DNA of 54,370 nucleotides from Stygiobacter sp. RIFOXYC2_FULL_38_25. GTDB lineage: Bacteria; Bacteroidota; Ignavibacteria; Ignavibacteriales; Melioribacteraceae. Positions within the stretch are counted from its first letter, which is position 1. Each line of letters starts with the position of its first letter. The translations under genes were made by a program, and so were the position numbers. Below are positions 1 through 9,666 of this stretch, in pieces. The DNA lies in the NCBI GenBank assembly GCA_001803165.1, contig MHAZ01000010.1:1-54370 (forward strand). The letters are read 5' to 3'. Below the pieces are notes generated by a model. The model was not told the DNA's origin, ran no database searches, and was given only the letters and a program-made list of their open reading frames with translations.

Positions 1-81
1 GAGCTGATATTTATTTATAAATACGATTATTTGTCAAAAAAATCAGCAATACTTAAAAATCTATTTCTCTAACTGAATTTT

Positions 82-279
82 TCAGATGTTTCCTTTTAAT
101 ACATTCCACGCAAGTTCATGCGTAAATTCAAACGCTTGAATTAATCCTTGTTTTTCAAGGAGACTAAGTTCTCTCAGATTAATTAAATCAACACCGCTTT
201 GTAGTTGCCGGATAGCAGCTTGAAAATTCGAGAACCTTTGTATCCATCTAATATCTGACTTATCCTTTTCCATCGCCAA
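82..279 (-). pseudogene. Truncated HI0074-like nucleotidyltransferase substrate-binding (HEPN) protein fragment
   Basis: The 65-residue product has the N-terminal pattern of the HI0074 family: RWIQRF, then EKQGLIQAFEFTHELAWNVLK. This HEPN-fold protein normally pairs with a small MNT nucleotidyltransferase as a toxin-antitoxin type module. Family members run to about 130-140 residues. Here a stop follows the LAWNVLK helix, so roughly half the protein is missing, and I see no continuation in the other two frames within the 81 bases left of it. Start is TTG (279) or the ATG two codons on. Upstream in frame is a stop, and no MNT gene is present. I read it as a decayed remnant; the window edge hides what lies further left. 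Confidence 0.6.
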
Positions 280-353
280 AACCCTTACAAATCAAATTTC
301 TTGATCGGATGCAAGAATCAAAACTGCGCGATTCTTATGATCCTGACTCATTT

Positions 354-490
354 ACTAAATACTATATTCTAGCTACTAAATACTAGTTCTTCCCTACTAT
401 TTACTATTGCCTACAGCCTAACGGTCTACTGCCTATTACCTATTGTCTTGCACCTGCTTGCCGATTACCCTGTGCTGAGCTTACTGAAGC
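354..490. repeat. Word-like low-complexity intergenic repeats
   Basis: Between the HI0074 remnant and the phosphorylase stop, the DNA repeats short words: ACTAAATACTA twice, then TACTATTTACTATTGCC and TGCCTATTACCTATTG. It ends in a variant of the GTGCTGAGC..GAAGC word. The same words recur elsewhere: TAGTATTTAGTA just after groEL near 9466, and TTGCCTATTG near 3445 and 30240. There is no coding potential. Confidence 0.55.
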
Positions 491-491
491 A

Positions 492-3056
492 TCACGCCCA
501 TCTTATCAAGCCAAGCTCAAACGGACTAATCAGCATCGGATGATTAGGCAGAATGCGCAAAGTAAATCCAAACTGACCTGTATCCTTACAATCAATTTCG
601 CCGCGGTATAAGTAATGGGCTGATTTACCTTTCTTCTGAGCATTCAGCATTTTTACAACAGACTTTGGTGTATCAGCACCGCCGTCAACTTTTCCGTAAT
701 AGATTTGTACTTCTACATCATCGGGAGTTAAATCACCAAGTTCAACTTCTGCAACAATGTGATAAGTGAGCCCAACTTTTAAGTCATCATTTTTATTTTC
801 TTCGCAGATGCTTAAAAAGCGGACACGGTTCCAGTTTTCACTAAGCTTATGTTTCCACGCAGAGAACTCTTTTCCTTTGTGCCAGTTGTTCTTCATCAGT
901 CCCATACGTTTTTCGTACGAGGCAAAATAGAACTTGCGCGAATATTCCTCTACCATTCTGTGTGTGTTGTAAACCGGTCCTAAATTTTTCATGGAAGCTT
1001 TCATTGTTGAGATCCAGCCGCGCGGAAGTTTTTCCTCTCCTCTATTATAGAATAGCGGAACAATATCTTTCTCAATCGCTTCATAAATCAAACGCGATTC
1101 TACTTCATCATGATATTCTAGGTTTTCATACTCTTCTCTATTGCCTATCTTCCAGCCAACATCCGGCGTGTATGCTTCATCCCACCAGCCGTCCATAACG
1201 CTAAAGTTTAAGCCGCCGTTTGCAATTATTTTCATTCCGGATGTGCCGCTTGCTTCAAGTGGTCTGCGCGGATTATTCAACCAAACATCGCATCCCTCAA
1301 CCAAATAGCGTGCAACATTCATATCATAATTTTCTAAGAACACAATTTTCTTCCTGAGCATTGGATCTTTTGACAAAGCAACTATTTCTTGAATGAGCTT
1401 TTTACCCTCATCATCTTTTGGATGCGCTTTACCGGCAATAATAAATTGTACCGGATAATCGGGATTGCTAAGAATGCTCACTAATCTGTCTAAATCTCTG
1501 AAGATTAAAGTTGCGCGTTTATATGTTGCAAATCGTCTTGCAAAACCAATTGTTAGAGCCTGAACATCAAGTACTTCGCGCGCAAAAGCTAATTCTGATT
1601 TTGACCCGCCACGCTCCACGATTTGTTTTGTTAAGCGGCTGCGTGCAAAAGCAACTAGACGCTCTCTTCTTCTTTCATGCGTACGCCATAATTCTTCATC
1701 CGGAATTTCATCAATCGCTTTCCAAACTTCGGCATCGGAAGGATCGCGAACAAATTTCTCTCCTAAATATCTGTAGAGTAATTCATTCATATCATTGGAT
1801 AAATGTGTTGGTGTATGAACACCATTGGTAATGTAGTCAATCGGTATCTCATCAAATGGAATATTTGGGAAACCAGCCATCCACATTTTCTTACTAACAA
1901 GGCCATGAAGTTTGCTCACACCGTTTACATATCCGGCCATATTCATGGCAAGATGAGCCATATTAAAATTGCTCGGAGCTTTCTCTTTAATAATTGTTCC
2001 TAGTCCGTAAAAGGTTTTATCATTAATCTGAAGTTCGTTGCGGTAATAGAATCCGAAATATTTTTCTATTAAGTCATTTGGAAAAATATCTATTCCGGCT
2101 GGTACCGGTGTGTGAGTAGTAAATACGTTCGAATAAAAATTCATATCCTTTGCTTCGCTGAAAGTAAGGTTATGATTCTTTATTAAGTTTCTAATTCTCT
2201 CAAGCGCTAGAAAAGCTGAGTGCCCTTCGTTCATGTGGCAGACTACCGGCTTGACGCCCATTGCGCTAAGCGCGCGGATTCCGCCGATACCTAAAATAAT
2301 TTCCTGCTGGATTCTAGTTTCTACATTTCCGCCATAGAGTGAGCGGGTAATTTTTTTATCTTCTTCCGAGTTTTCAACAACGTTTGTATCTAGTAAGAAT
2401 AATGGAAGCCTGCCAACTTGTATTTGCCAGATTTGTACTACAACAGTTCTTCCGGGGAATTCTAAACTGATTTTAACCGGCTGCTGTTCCTTATCAACTA
2501 CAAGCGTCATCGGCTGATTATAAAAATCGGTTATCTCATAACGCTCCTGCTGCCAACCGTCATTGGTTAAATATTGCTGGAAGTAACCCTCTTTATAGCA
2601 AAGCCCGATTCCAACTAGAGGCAATCCTAAATCGCTCGCAGATTTAAGATGATCACCCGACAAAACTCCTAAGCCGCCGGAGTAAACTTGAAGACATTCG
2701 GTCAGTCCAAATTCTGCCGAGAAGTATGCGATGAAATTCTTTCCTTCTAAATCATAATTTCTCTGAAACCAGGTGCGCTCTTGCAAATAAATATTTAACT
2801 GATCCTTTACACGGTTCATATGCGAAACAAAACTATCATCATTTGCTACTTGGTTTAATCTATCCTGGCTCAACTTGCCCAACATTAATACTGGATTGTG
2901 ATGTGTTTCTTCCCAGAGTTTTCTATCTAATCTTCTGAACAATTCAATAGCGTCATGATTCCAGGTCCAATAAAGATTATGCACAATTGTTCTTAACGGC
3001 TCTAATTTCTCCGGAAGAGAAGGTGTTACATTAAAACGACCAACATAATTAATCAA
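492..3056 (-). CDS. glgP: Alpha-glucan (glycogen/maltodextrin) phosphorylase, GT35
   Basis: Releases glucose-1-phosphate from alpha-1,4-glucans in the cytosol using pyridoxal phosphate. The protein is full length for the alpha-glucan phosphorylase branch (about 854 residues). It shows the N-terminal LHNLYWTWNHDA-type segment, the glycine-rich SGGLGVLSGDHLKSASDLG stretch, and the PLP motif EASGTSGMK with the Schiff-base lysine near residue 609. The reading frame is open to 3113, but TTG at 3056 (residue 20 of the longer frame) has a perfect GGAGG five bases upstream. The longer start has no ribosome site, and the mature homology begins at INYVGRF, so I chose 3056. It stands alone, followed by repeats and no evident terminator. 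Confidence 0.93.
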   Translation of the reverse strand: MINYVGRFNVTPSLPEKLEPLRTIVHNLYWTWNHDAIELFRRLDRKLWEETHHNPVLMLGKLSQDRLNQVANDDSFVSHMNRVKDQLNIYLQERTWFQRNYDLEGKNFIAYFSAEFGLTECLQVYSGGLGVLSGDHLKSASDLGLPLVGIGLCYKEGYFQQYLTNDGWQQERYEITDFYNQPMTLVVDKEQQPVKISLEFPGRTVVVQIWQIQVGRLPLFLLDTNVVENSEEDKKITRSLYGGNVETRIQQEIILGIGGIRALSAMGVKPVVCHMNEGHSAFLALERIRNLIKNHNLTFSEAKDMNFYSNVFTTHTPVPAGIDIFPNDLIEKYFGFYYRNELQINDKTFYGLGTIIKEKAPSNFNMAHLAMNMAGYVNGVSKLHGLVSKKMWMAGFPNIPFDEIPIDYITNGVHTPTHLSNDMNELLYRYLGEKFVRDPSDAEVWKAIDEIPDEELWRTHERRRERLVAFARSRLTKQIVERGGSKSELAFAREVLDVQALTIGFARRFATYKRATLIFRDLDRLVSILSNPDYPVQFIIAGKAHPKDDEGKKLIQEIVALSKDPMLRKKIVFLENYDMNVARYLVEGCDVWLNNPRRPLEASGTSGMKIIANGGLNFSVMDGWWDEAYTPDVGWKIGNREEYENLEYHDEVESRLIYEAIEKDIVPLFYNRGEEKLPRGWISTMKASMKNLGPVYNTHRMVEEYSRKFYFASYEKRMGLMKNNWHKGKEFSAWKHKLSENWNRVRFLSICEENKNDDLKVGLTYHIVAEVELGDLTPDDVEVQIYYGKVDGGADTPKSVVKMLNAQKKGKSAHYLYRGEIDCKDTGQFGFTLRILPNHPMLISPFELGLIRWA

Positions 3057-3336
3057 ACGTGCCTCCGTTGTGGTTCTTTCTGAATTGAGTTTCAAGATAA
3101 AAAAAAATCCCAACTCTTAAAAATTTGTTATTTCTTGACATTCATAATTCTTATTGATTATGTATTATACAGATATAAATCTCCTAAGTTCAGTTATTCA
3201 CTCTTCGATTTTTATATCTGACTTCTTATTTCTATCTGTTTCAGTCTCTTGATCTTGCTCATGCTCTTGATCCGCGCTATTTGCGTCCCGCGCTTTTTGG
3301 CGGGATTGATCTTAATCGTATTCTGCTTTTCCATTT

Positions 3337-3362
3337 CCCGCCTGCCCGCCGTTTTCTGGCGG
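3337..3362. repeat. GCCTGCCCGCCG hairpin repeat
   Basis: The 12-base word GCCTGCCCGCCG (3340-3351) leads into a CCGCC-7 nt-GGCGG hairpin. The same 12 bases occur at 4646-4657 inside the HtrA coding sequence, so this is a dispersed repeat copy. Confidence 0.6.
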
Positions 3363-3381
3363 ATATTCTGTCTCTCCCCTG

Positions 3382-3443
3382 CTCTGAGCGAAGTCGAAGT
3401 GTCCGTTTCCGTCTCACCCATGCACTGAGCGAAGTCGAAGTGT
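3382..3443. repeat. Two direct copies of CTGAGCGAAGTCGAAGTG word
   Basis: CTCTGAGCGAAGTCGAAGTGT (written here without flanks) lies at 3382-3402. A copy differing only in its first bases lies at 3423-3443, 41 bases further on. A reverse-complement relative (ACTTCGCTCAG) lies at 32247-32257. This word is familiar as a dispersed intergenic repeat in Bacteroidota-like genomes, which is recollection rather than a search. Confidence 0.6.
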
Positions 3444-3708
3444 TTGCCTATTGCCTCATTTGCCTTTTCCCTATACTGGAACAAAGCCAATTCATAGTGA
3501 CTAAAACAACCTAAGACTGAATTTCTTATAGCGTTCATTATTTCTTAATTTTGCTTCATATAATTTGAAACAAGCAAAGCATAAACATGAAAATGAATTT
3601 ATTTTTTAGATACTCTACACTCTACGCTCTTCTTGCCTCGCATTTCGCTAGGCAAGACGGGTGTTCCACACTGGCATGTCTTCTACTTACGCACAATGAG
3701 GAAGCGTT

Positions 3709-4335
3709 ATGAGTTACATATACTCGGCACTCATTGGATATCTTCTTGGTTCTATTCCCACAGCGTACTTACTCTTAAAAAAATCACACGGAATAGATAT
3801 TACCATAAATGGAAGCGGTAATGTTGGAGCCATGAACTCCTACGAAGTTTCTAACTCTAAAAGAATCGGCATGTATGTATTCTTGCTTGACGCGCTCAAA
3901 GGGTGGCTAAGCTCATTTATTGCTTTTTATTTTTTCGGCGGAACTTTTTTGATTGCTATGACAGCTCTTATTGCCTCGGTTTTTGCTCACTGTTATTCTC
4001 CATGGCTTAAGTTCAAAGGAGGTCGTGGACTCGCAACATCAGCCGGCGGCTCTTTCTTTATCTCTCTTCCCGTGCTTGTAATTTGGGGACTTAACTGGAT
4101 TGCCATTTATCTTTTTAGCAAAAGCATACACCTCGGTAATTTCATGGCTACAATTTTTACCGCAATCGGAGCTTTCGCTTTTCCGCAATTATTGATTAAA
4201 TACTCATTCATTAAGCCGGCGTCAATTAATGAGTTCAGCATAACTGTAACTATATTAATGTTCATCATCTTAACAAAACACATTGCCCCGATGAGGAATT
4301 TTCTGAAATCGAATAATAATTTAAAGGATAAATAA
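3709..4335 (+). CDS. plsY: Acyl-phosphate:glycerol-3-phosphate acyltransferase PlsY
   Basis: First acylation step of phospholipid synthesis: moves the acyl group from acyl-phosphate to sn-glycerol-3-phosphate at the inner membrane. The 208-residue multi-helix protein has the PlsY motifs in order: LGSIPTAYLL near residue 13, GSGNVGAMNSYEV (family GSGNxGATN) near 36, and the FKGGRGLATS motif near 101. GAGG lies 8 bases before the ATG. The T of GATN is replaced by M, a mild variant. It stands alone, with repeats on both sides. Confidence 0.93.
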   Translation: MSYIYSALIGYLLGSIPTAYLLLKKSHGIDITINGSGNVGAMNSYEVSNSKRIGMYVFLLDALKGWLSSFIAFYFFGGTFLIAMTALIASVFAHCYSPWLKFKGGRGLATSAGGSFFISLPVLVIWGLNWIAIYLFSKSIHLGNFMATIFTAIGAFAFPQLLIKYSFIKPASINEFSITVTILMFIILTKHIAPMRNFLKSNNNLKDK

Positions 4336-4430
4336 AACTAGACAGTTTCTTTTGTGTTCTCAAAATATCTACATCCTATGCGTTCATTGTGTGAAATTTT
4401 TTAATCTATGTTTTTTGCATGCTCTTAATC

Positions 4431-4470
4431 CTTTGCGGACTTTGCGCTTGCTTTGCGTACTCTGCGTTTA
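4431..4470. repeat. CTTTGCGGAC dispersed word, copy 1
   Basis: Successive CTTTGCG/CTCTGCG words, beginning CTTTGCGGACTTTGCG, fill the plsY-htrA gap. The copy at 9566-9604 begins with the same 16 bases bar one. It is non-coding. Confidence 0.55.
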
Positions 4471-4535
4471 ATTTTTAGAAAATATTATTTTTGACACTAC
4501 TCTTAAATCGTACAATTATTTGAAGGATAAATCAG

Positions 4536-5807
4536 ATGTCATTTAAGTCAATTTATTTTCCCACTAACTTACTGCTGAAAGACTTTTTCGCACTTAATCA
4601 GCGTAAATCCGTTCAACTTGCCCAACAACTTTGTTATGGATCTGCGCCTGCCCGCCGCCCTTCCGGCATCCTTTTGACGGATTTTTTGGCGTGGTTCTAT
4701 TTTCTTTTCTTTTTTCTTTTCTCTGTAGTCTCTGCTCAAACTTCTTTACGCGATAAAGCCAATGATGATATTTATTCATCACGCCAGACGATAATTACAA
4801 AAACTGTTAAAGAAGTAAGCCCGGCAGTAGTTGGCATAAACGTAACCGAACTCCGTGAATACAGAGACGCACGTAGTTTCGATCCAATCTGGCGATTCTG
4901 GTTCGGCGATCAATTAGACCGTGTTTATCAACAACAAATTAAAGGATTAGGCAGCGGTGCAATTATTTCCGATGACGGATATATATTAACTAATGATCAC
5001 GTTGCCGGTAACGCAGTAACTGCTACAGTTACTTTAACCGATGGAAGAAAATACGATGCTAAAATTGTTGGCAGCGATCCTACTTCCGATATTTGTCTGC
5101 TAAAAATTGAAGCTAAAAATCTGCCCTACATTAAGTTTGGAAATTCAGATGATCTTATGATTGGTGAATGGACAATCGCTTTCGGTAATCCATTTGGACT
5201 CTTCGACATCAATGATAAACCAACGGTAACAGTCGGTGTTATTTCAAATACTAATATGACCCTCTCGCCGAGTAGTAATCGCTACTACGTGAACATGCTT
5301 CAAACAGATGCAGCTATTAACCCAGGCAACAGCGGAGGTCCCCTTGTAAATGCTATTGGCGAGCTAATCGGGATGAATACTATTATTGCTCAATCTCAGG
5401 ATGCCACAAAGTATGGACTTAATATCGGCAGTATTGGCGTTGGTTTTGCAATTCCGGTTAACAAAATAAAAAGAATTGTTGAAGAGCTGAAAAATAAAGG
5501 AAAAGTAAACCGCGATTTTTGGACCGGTCTAAACATAATTACTGTTGATGAAAACTTCGCCAAGACTTATAATCTTTTCACTAATCGGGGTGTTATTATT
5601 AACCAACTTACAAAAGACTCTCCGGCAGATAGAGCTGGTTTAAAAGTTGAAGATATTATTGTTAGTTTAGATGGGAATAAAATCAACAATTACGAAACTT
5701 TCCTAAGCTATATTTTTGAACATCGGACTGGCGATACTGTTGATGTTACATTTATTCGTGGCGAAAAAGAAATGACAAAAAAAATGAAACTGGAGAAAAC
5801 TAAATGA
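4536..5807 (+). CDS. HtrA/Deg-like trypsin-family serine protease with one PDZ domain
   Basis: Envelope quality-control protease. The catalytic triad is visible as His155 (TNDHVAG), Asp185 (TSDICLL) and Ser266 (NPGNSGGPL). A single C-terminal PDZ domain covers about residues 335-420 (GVIINQLTKDSPADRAGL). The hydrophobic signal segment FLAWFYFLFFFLFSVVSA sits unusually deep, at residues 50-67. The 49 residues before it include a stretch (about 36-52) encoded by the dispersed GCCTGCCCGCCG repeat, apparently inserted near the N-terminus. The ATG at 4536 has AAGGAT upstream, which favours this start over one after the repeat. It overlaps purB by ATGA, so the two are probably cotranscribed. Confidence 0.9.
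   Translation: MSFKSIYFPTNLLLKDFFALNQRKSVQLAQQLCYGSAPARRPSGILLTDFLAWFYFLFFFLFSVVSAQTSLRDKANDDIYSSRQTIITKTVKEVSPAVVGINVTELREYRDARSFDPIWRFWFGDQLDRVYQQQIKGLGSGAIISDDGYILTNDHVAGNAVTATVTLTDGRKYDAKIVGSDPTSDICLLKIEAKNLPYIKFGNSDDLMIGEWTIAFGNPFGLFDINDKPTVTVGVISNTNMTLSPSSNRYYVNMLQTDAAINPGNSGGPLVNAIGELIGMNTIIAQSQDATKYGLNIGSIGVGFAIPVNKIKRIVEELKNKGKVNRDFWTGLNIITVDENFAKTYNLFTNRGVIINQLTKDSPADRAGLKVEDIIVSLDGNKINNYETFLSYIFEHRTGDTVDVTFIRGEKEMTKKMKLEKTK
4646..4687. repeat. Dispersed GCCTGCCCGCCG repeat inside the HtrA gene
   Basis: GCCTGCCCGCCG at 4646-4657 is identical to the intergenic copy at 3340-3351. It is followed by a GACGGATTTTTTGGC-type tail. It is read through in frame and encodes part of the N-terminal extension before the signal peptide. 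Confidence 0.6.
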
Positions 5808-7102
5808 TTGAGCGTTACACTCGCCCCGAAATAGGAAATATCTGGACAGAACAATTCAAATTAGAATCTTGGCTTAAGGTTGAGATATTAGCTTGTGAAG
5901 CCCGCGCGCAAATGGGTGATATCCCACAGAGTGATCTTGATGAAATAAAATCCAAAGCTAAGTTTGATGCTAAACGTGTTCTAGAAATCGAAGAAACTAC
6001 CAAGCATGATGTTATCGCTTTCCTAACTAACGTTGCCGAAAATGTTGGTCCGGCTTCTCGTCATATTCATTACGGAATGACATCATCGGATGTTCTTGAT
6101 ACAGCACTCGCTTACCAAATTAAGTGCGCCGGCGAAATTCTCCTTAAAGATATGAATGCGCTTAAAGATGCGTTAAAGAAACGCGCTCTTGAACATAAGC
6201 GGACAATCTGTGTTGGCCGCTCTCACGGCATTCATGCAGAGGCTTATTCCATGGGATTAAAGTTTGCTCTCTGGTATGAAGAAGCTAAGCGTAATTTAGA
6301 ACGACTAGAACACGCCGTTAAATCAGTTTCATGCGGAAAGATTTCCGGTGCGGTTGGAACTTTTGAGCACCTCTCTCCAAAAGTTGAAGAATATGTTTGC
6401 GAAAAACTTGGATTAATTCCCGAACCGGTTGCAACTCAAGTAGTGCAGCGCGACCGTCATGCTCATTTTCTTTCAACCATTGCAATCATTGGTTCGTCAC
6501 TCGAAAAAATTGCTATAGAGATTCGCCATCTTCAAAGAACAGAAGTTTTGGAAGCTGAAGAATTTTTCTCGAAAGGTCAAAAAGGTTCTTCTGCAATGCC
6601 GCACAAGCGTAATCCAATTGTTAGTGAACGTATCACTGGTATAGCTCGACTATTAAGAAGTAATTCTATTGCAGCTCTTGAAAACGTAGCTCTCTGGCAT
6701 GAACGCGATATTTCTCATTCTTCGGTAGAGCGTGTAATCATTCCGGATAGCTGCATTGCGCTAGATTATATTTTATCACTCGCGACTAAACTTGTGGATA
6801 ACTTAATCATCTACCCGGAGAACATGATTAATAATCTTAACCTTACCCGAGGTTTAATTTTCTCTCAAACAGTACTTCTTAGGTTAACTGAAAAAGGAAT
6901 GACTCGAGAAGAGGCATATGCTTTCGTGCAGAAATCCGCTATGGAAGTTTGGGCTGATAAAAATAAAAATCTTAAAGATGAGCTCTTAGCTTCCGAAAGT
7001 GTCAGAAAGTTTTTATCAGAAAATGAAATTGATGAGCTCTTTAATTCTGAAAAGCTGCTCAAGAACTTAGATTACATTTTCGCCCGCTCAGTAGAGAAGT
7101 AA
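5804..7102 (+). CDS. purB: Adenylosuccinate lyase
   Basis: Catalyses two purine steps: SAICAR to AICAR, and adenylosuccinate to AMP, each releasing fumarate. The 432 residues match the usual bacterial length. The fumarase/aspartase signature GSSAMPHKRNP lies at 261-271, with the catalytic serine at about 263. The general-acid histidine is in GRSHGIHAEAYSMG (His141), and TSSDVLDT at 93-100 binds substrate. The start ATG overlaps the stop of the protease gene (ATGA). purS and purQ lie 11 kb downstream in a separate unit. Confidence 0.96.
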   Translation: MIERYTRPEIGNIWTEQFKLESWLKVEILACEARAQMGDIPQSDLDEIKSKAKFDAKRVLEIEETTKHDVIAFLTNVAENVGPASRHIHYGMTSSDVLDTALAYQIKCAGEILLKDMNALKDALKKRALEHKRTICVGRSHGIHAEAYSMGLKFALWYEEAKRNLERLEHAVKSVSCGKISGAVGTFEHLSPKVEEYVCEKLGLIPEPVATQVVQRDRHAHFLSTIAIIGSSLEKIAIEIRHLQRTEVLEAEEFFSKGQKGSSAMPHKRNPIVSERITGIARLLRSNSIAALENVALWHERDISHSSVERVIIPDSCIALDYILSLATKLVDNLIIYPENMINNLNLTRGLIFSQTVLLRLTEKGMTREEAYAFVQKSAMEVWADKNKNLKDELLASESVRKFLSENEIDELFNSEKLLKNLDYIFARSVEK

Positions 7103-7426
7103 TTTGAAAGTGTTGCTTCAATTTTTACTTATTTAAGTAGAGACGCTCCGTCGGAGCGTCTGCTTTTAATATCTTTTTTACACCTACCGCCCGAGTGAAA
7201 CTTAAGCTTGCTCAAACAGATGGCTGGCTTTTCCAATCACAAATAACCAATCACAATCCACTTTTGTTTTTTGCTCTACTTTCTACACTCTTCGTTCTTC
7301 ACTCTCAACGCCATTCTGTCATAGCCTTCATCAAGCCTCTACCTGGCTTCTACCAAGCCTATGACAAGCCTAAATGTTGAGAGCCACATGTGCGCCAATA
7401 TGGCGGGCTTATCATTTTAATATCCC
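7103..7426. other. Intergenic region upstream of groES promoter
   Basis: Contains the 21-bp AGACG..CGTCT palindrome (listed separately). After it come word-like stretches such as CCAATCACAAATAACCAATCAC, which resemble the sucD-ndk gap near 28470, and TCTACACTCTTCG, which resembles 3612-3630. A 61-codon open frame here consists of this repeat text and is not a gene. Confidence 0.5.
7141..7161. repeat. Perfect 21-bp palindrome, AGACG..CGTCT family
   Basis: Arms AGACGCTCCG and CGGAGCGTCT around one central base, preceded by GTAG and followed by GCTTTT. It lies 38 bases after the purB stop, so it could act as its terminator, although the T run is short. The hairpin at 26294-26314 has the same 10+1+10 plan and the same outer AGACG/CGTCT bases. 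Confidence 0.7.
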
Positions 7427-7455
7427 TTGACAAGCTTTTTCCTCATAGCTATATT
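7427..7455 (+). promoter_or_regulatory. Sigma-70-type promoter of groESL
   Basis: TTGACA (7427-7432), exactly 17 bases, then TATATT (7450-7455). The last two bases of the -10 box are also the first two of the CIRCE operator, so a bound repressor would cover the promoter. Confidence 0.85.
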
Positions 7456-7480
7456 AGCACTCACAAATAAAGAGTGCTAA
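7454..7480 (+). promoter_or_regulatory. CIRCE operator (HrcA binding site)
   Basis: Perfect inverted repeat TTAGCACTC, nine bases, GAGTGCTAA, 27 bases before the groES start. This is the canonical HrcA heat-shock operator without any mismatch, so groESL should be repressed by HrcA and released on heat stress. hrcA itself is not in the window. Confidence 0.97.
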
Positions 7481-7507
7481 ACAACAAATCATTAATCGGA
7501 GGTACAA

Positions 7508-7804
7508 ATGGCTAATTTCAAGATTCAACCTCTCCAGGATAGAGTAATTGTAAAACCTAAAGAGGCTGAAGAAACAACAAAAGGCGGAATTATTCTGCCG
7601 GATACAGCTAAAGAAAAACCAATTGAAGGTACAATAGTAGCTGTTGGCGAAGGTAAAGTCGCTGATAACGGAACTGTTACTAAACTAACTGTTAAAGCCG
7701 GCGATGTTGTTCTTTACGGAAAATATTCCGGTACAGAAATTAAAGTTGAAGGTGAAGATTATTTAATCATGCGCGAAAGCGACATTTACGGAATCGTAAA
7801 ATAA
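7508..7804 (+). CDS. groS: Co-chaperonin GroES
   Basis: Lid of the GroEL folding chamber. The 98 residues show the GroES pattern: [33 protein letters not shown], where the mobile loop [10 protein letters not shown] contacts GroEL, then [28 protein letters not shown] lies six bases before the ATG. It is first in a two-gene heat-shock operon behind CIRCE, with groEL 21 bases downstream. Confidence 0.98.
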   Translation: MANFKIQPLQDRVIVKPKEAEETTKGGIILPDTAKEKPIEGTIVAVGEGKVADNGTVTKLTVKAGDVVLYGKYSGTEIKVEGEDYLIMRESDIYGIVK

Positions 7805-7810
7805 GTTTGA

Positions 7811-9460
<1,650 letters not shown>

Positions 9461-9497
9461 GAGGTAGTATTTAGTAATTAGTACAGGGTATTTAGAT

Positions 9498-9532
9498 AGA
9501 ACCCCGGTGAGAATTCATCGGGGTTCTTTTTT
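9498..9532 (+). terminator. Rho-independent terminator of groESL
   Basis: Arms AGAACCCCGGTGA and TCATCGGGGTTCT, 13 pairs with one G-U, around a GAAT loop and followed by six T. It lies 38 bases after the groEL stop. Confidence 0.92.
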
Positions 9533-9565
9533 GATCTTATAGGCTGTTCAAAAAATATCAATATC

Positions 9566-9604
9566 CTTTGCGGACTCTGCGTAATCTTTGCGCTCTTTGC
9601 GTGA
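9566..9604. repeat. CTTTGCGGAC dispersed word, copy 2
   Basis: CTTTGCGGACTCTGCG followed by further CTTTGCG words. It matches the plsY-htrA copy at 4431 in 15 of its first 16 bases and is non-coding. Confidence 0.55.
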
Positions 9605-9666
9605 TATTTTTATAGAAAGGTTTTAGAGGTTTGTTCTTGTTGTAAATGAAAACAGATCGCTGAGAG

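Larger units (their letters stand above)
3057..3708. other. Repeat-rich intergenic region between glgP and plsY
   Basis: This 650-bp gap holds no convincing gene. It contains a TTGACA at 3135-3140 on the plus strand without a well-spaced -10. Beyond that there is a CCGCC/GGCGG hairpin, two copies of a CTGAGCGAAGTCGAAGTG word, and TTGCCTATTGCC words. A CTTGCCT/AGGCAAG hairpin (3632-3656) shares the words CTTGCCTCGC / GCGAGGCAAG with the element near 43735. A 108-residue open frame on the minus strand (3212-3538) is made of translated repeats and is not supported. Confidence 0.6.

Noticed and set aside
3135-3168. TTGACA plus TATTAT as a plus-strand promoter
   Set aside because: The spacing is 22 bases and no gene begins within the next 500 bases.
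3212-3538. A 108-residue open frame on the minus strand between glgP and plsY
   Set aside because: It is made of translated dispersed repeats (for example HFDFAQ from the ACTTCGACTTCGCTCAG word), has no ribosome site and resembles no family.
4491-4519. TTGACA plus AATTAT (17-base spacer) as promoter of the HtrA gene
   Set aside because: Transcription would start at about 4526 and would leave almost no leader with the ribosome site, so the match is not convincing.
7195-7380. A 61-residue open frame upstream of groES
   Set aside because: It lies in word-like repeat text with no ribosome site, and the CIRCE-controlled promoter follows it.
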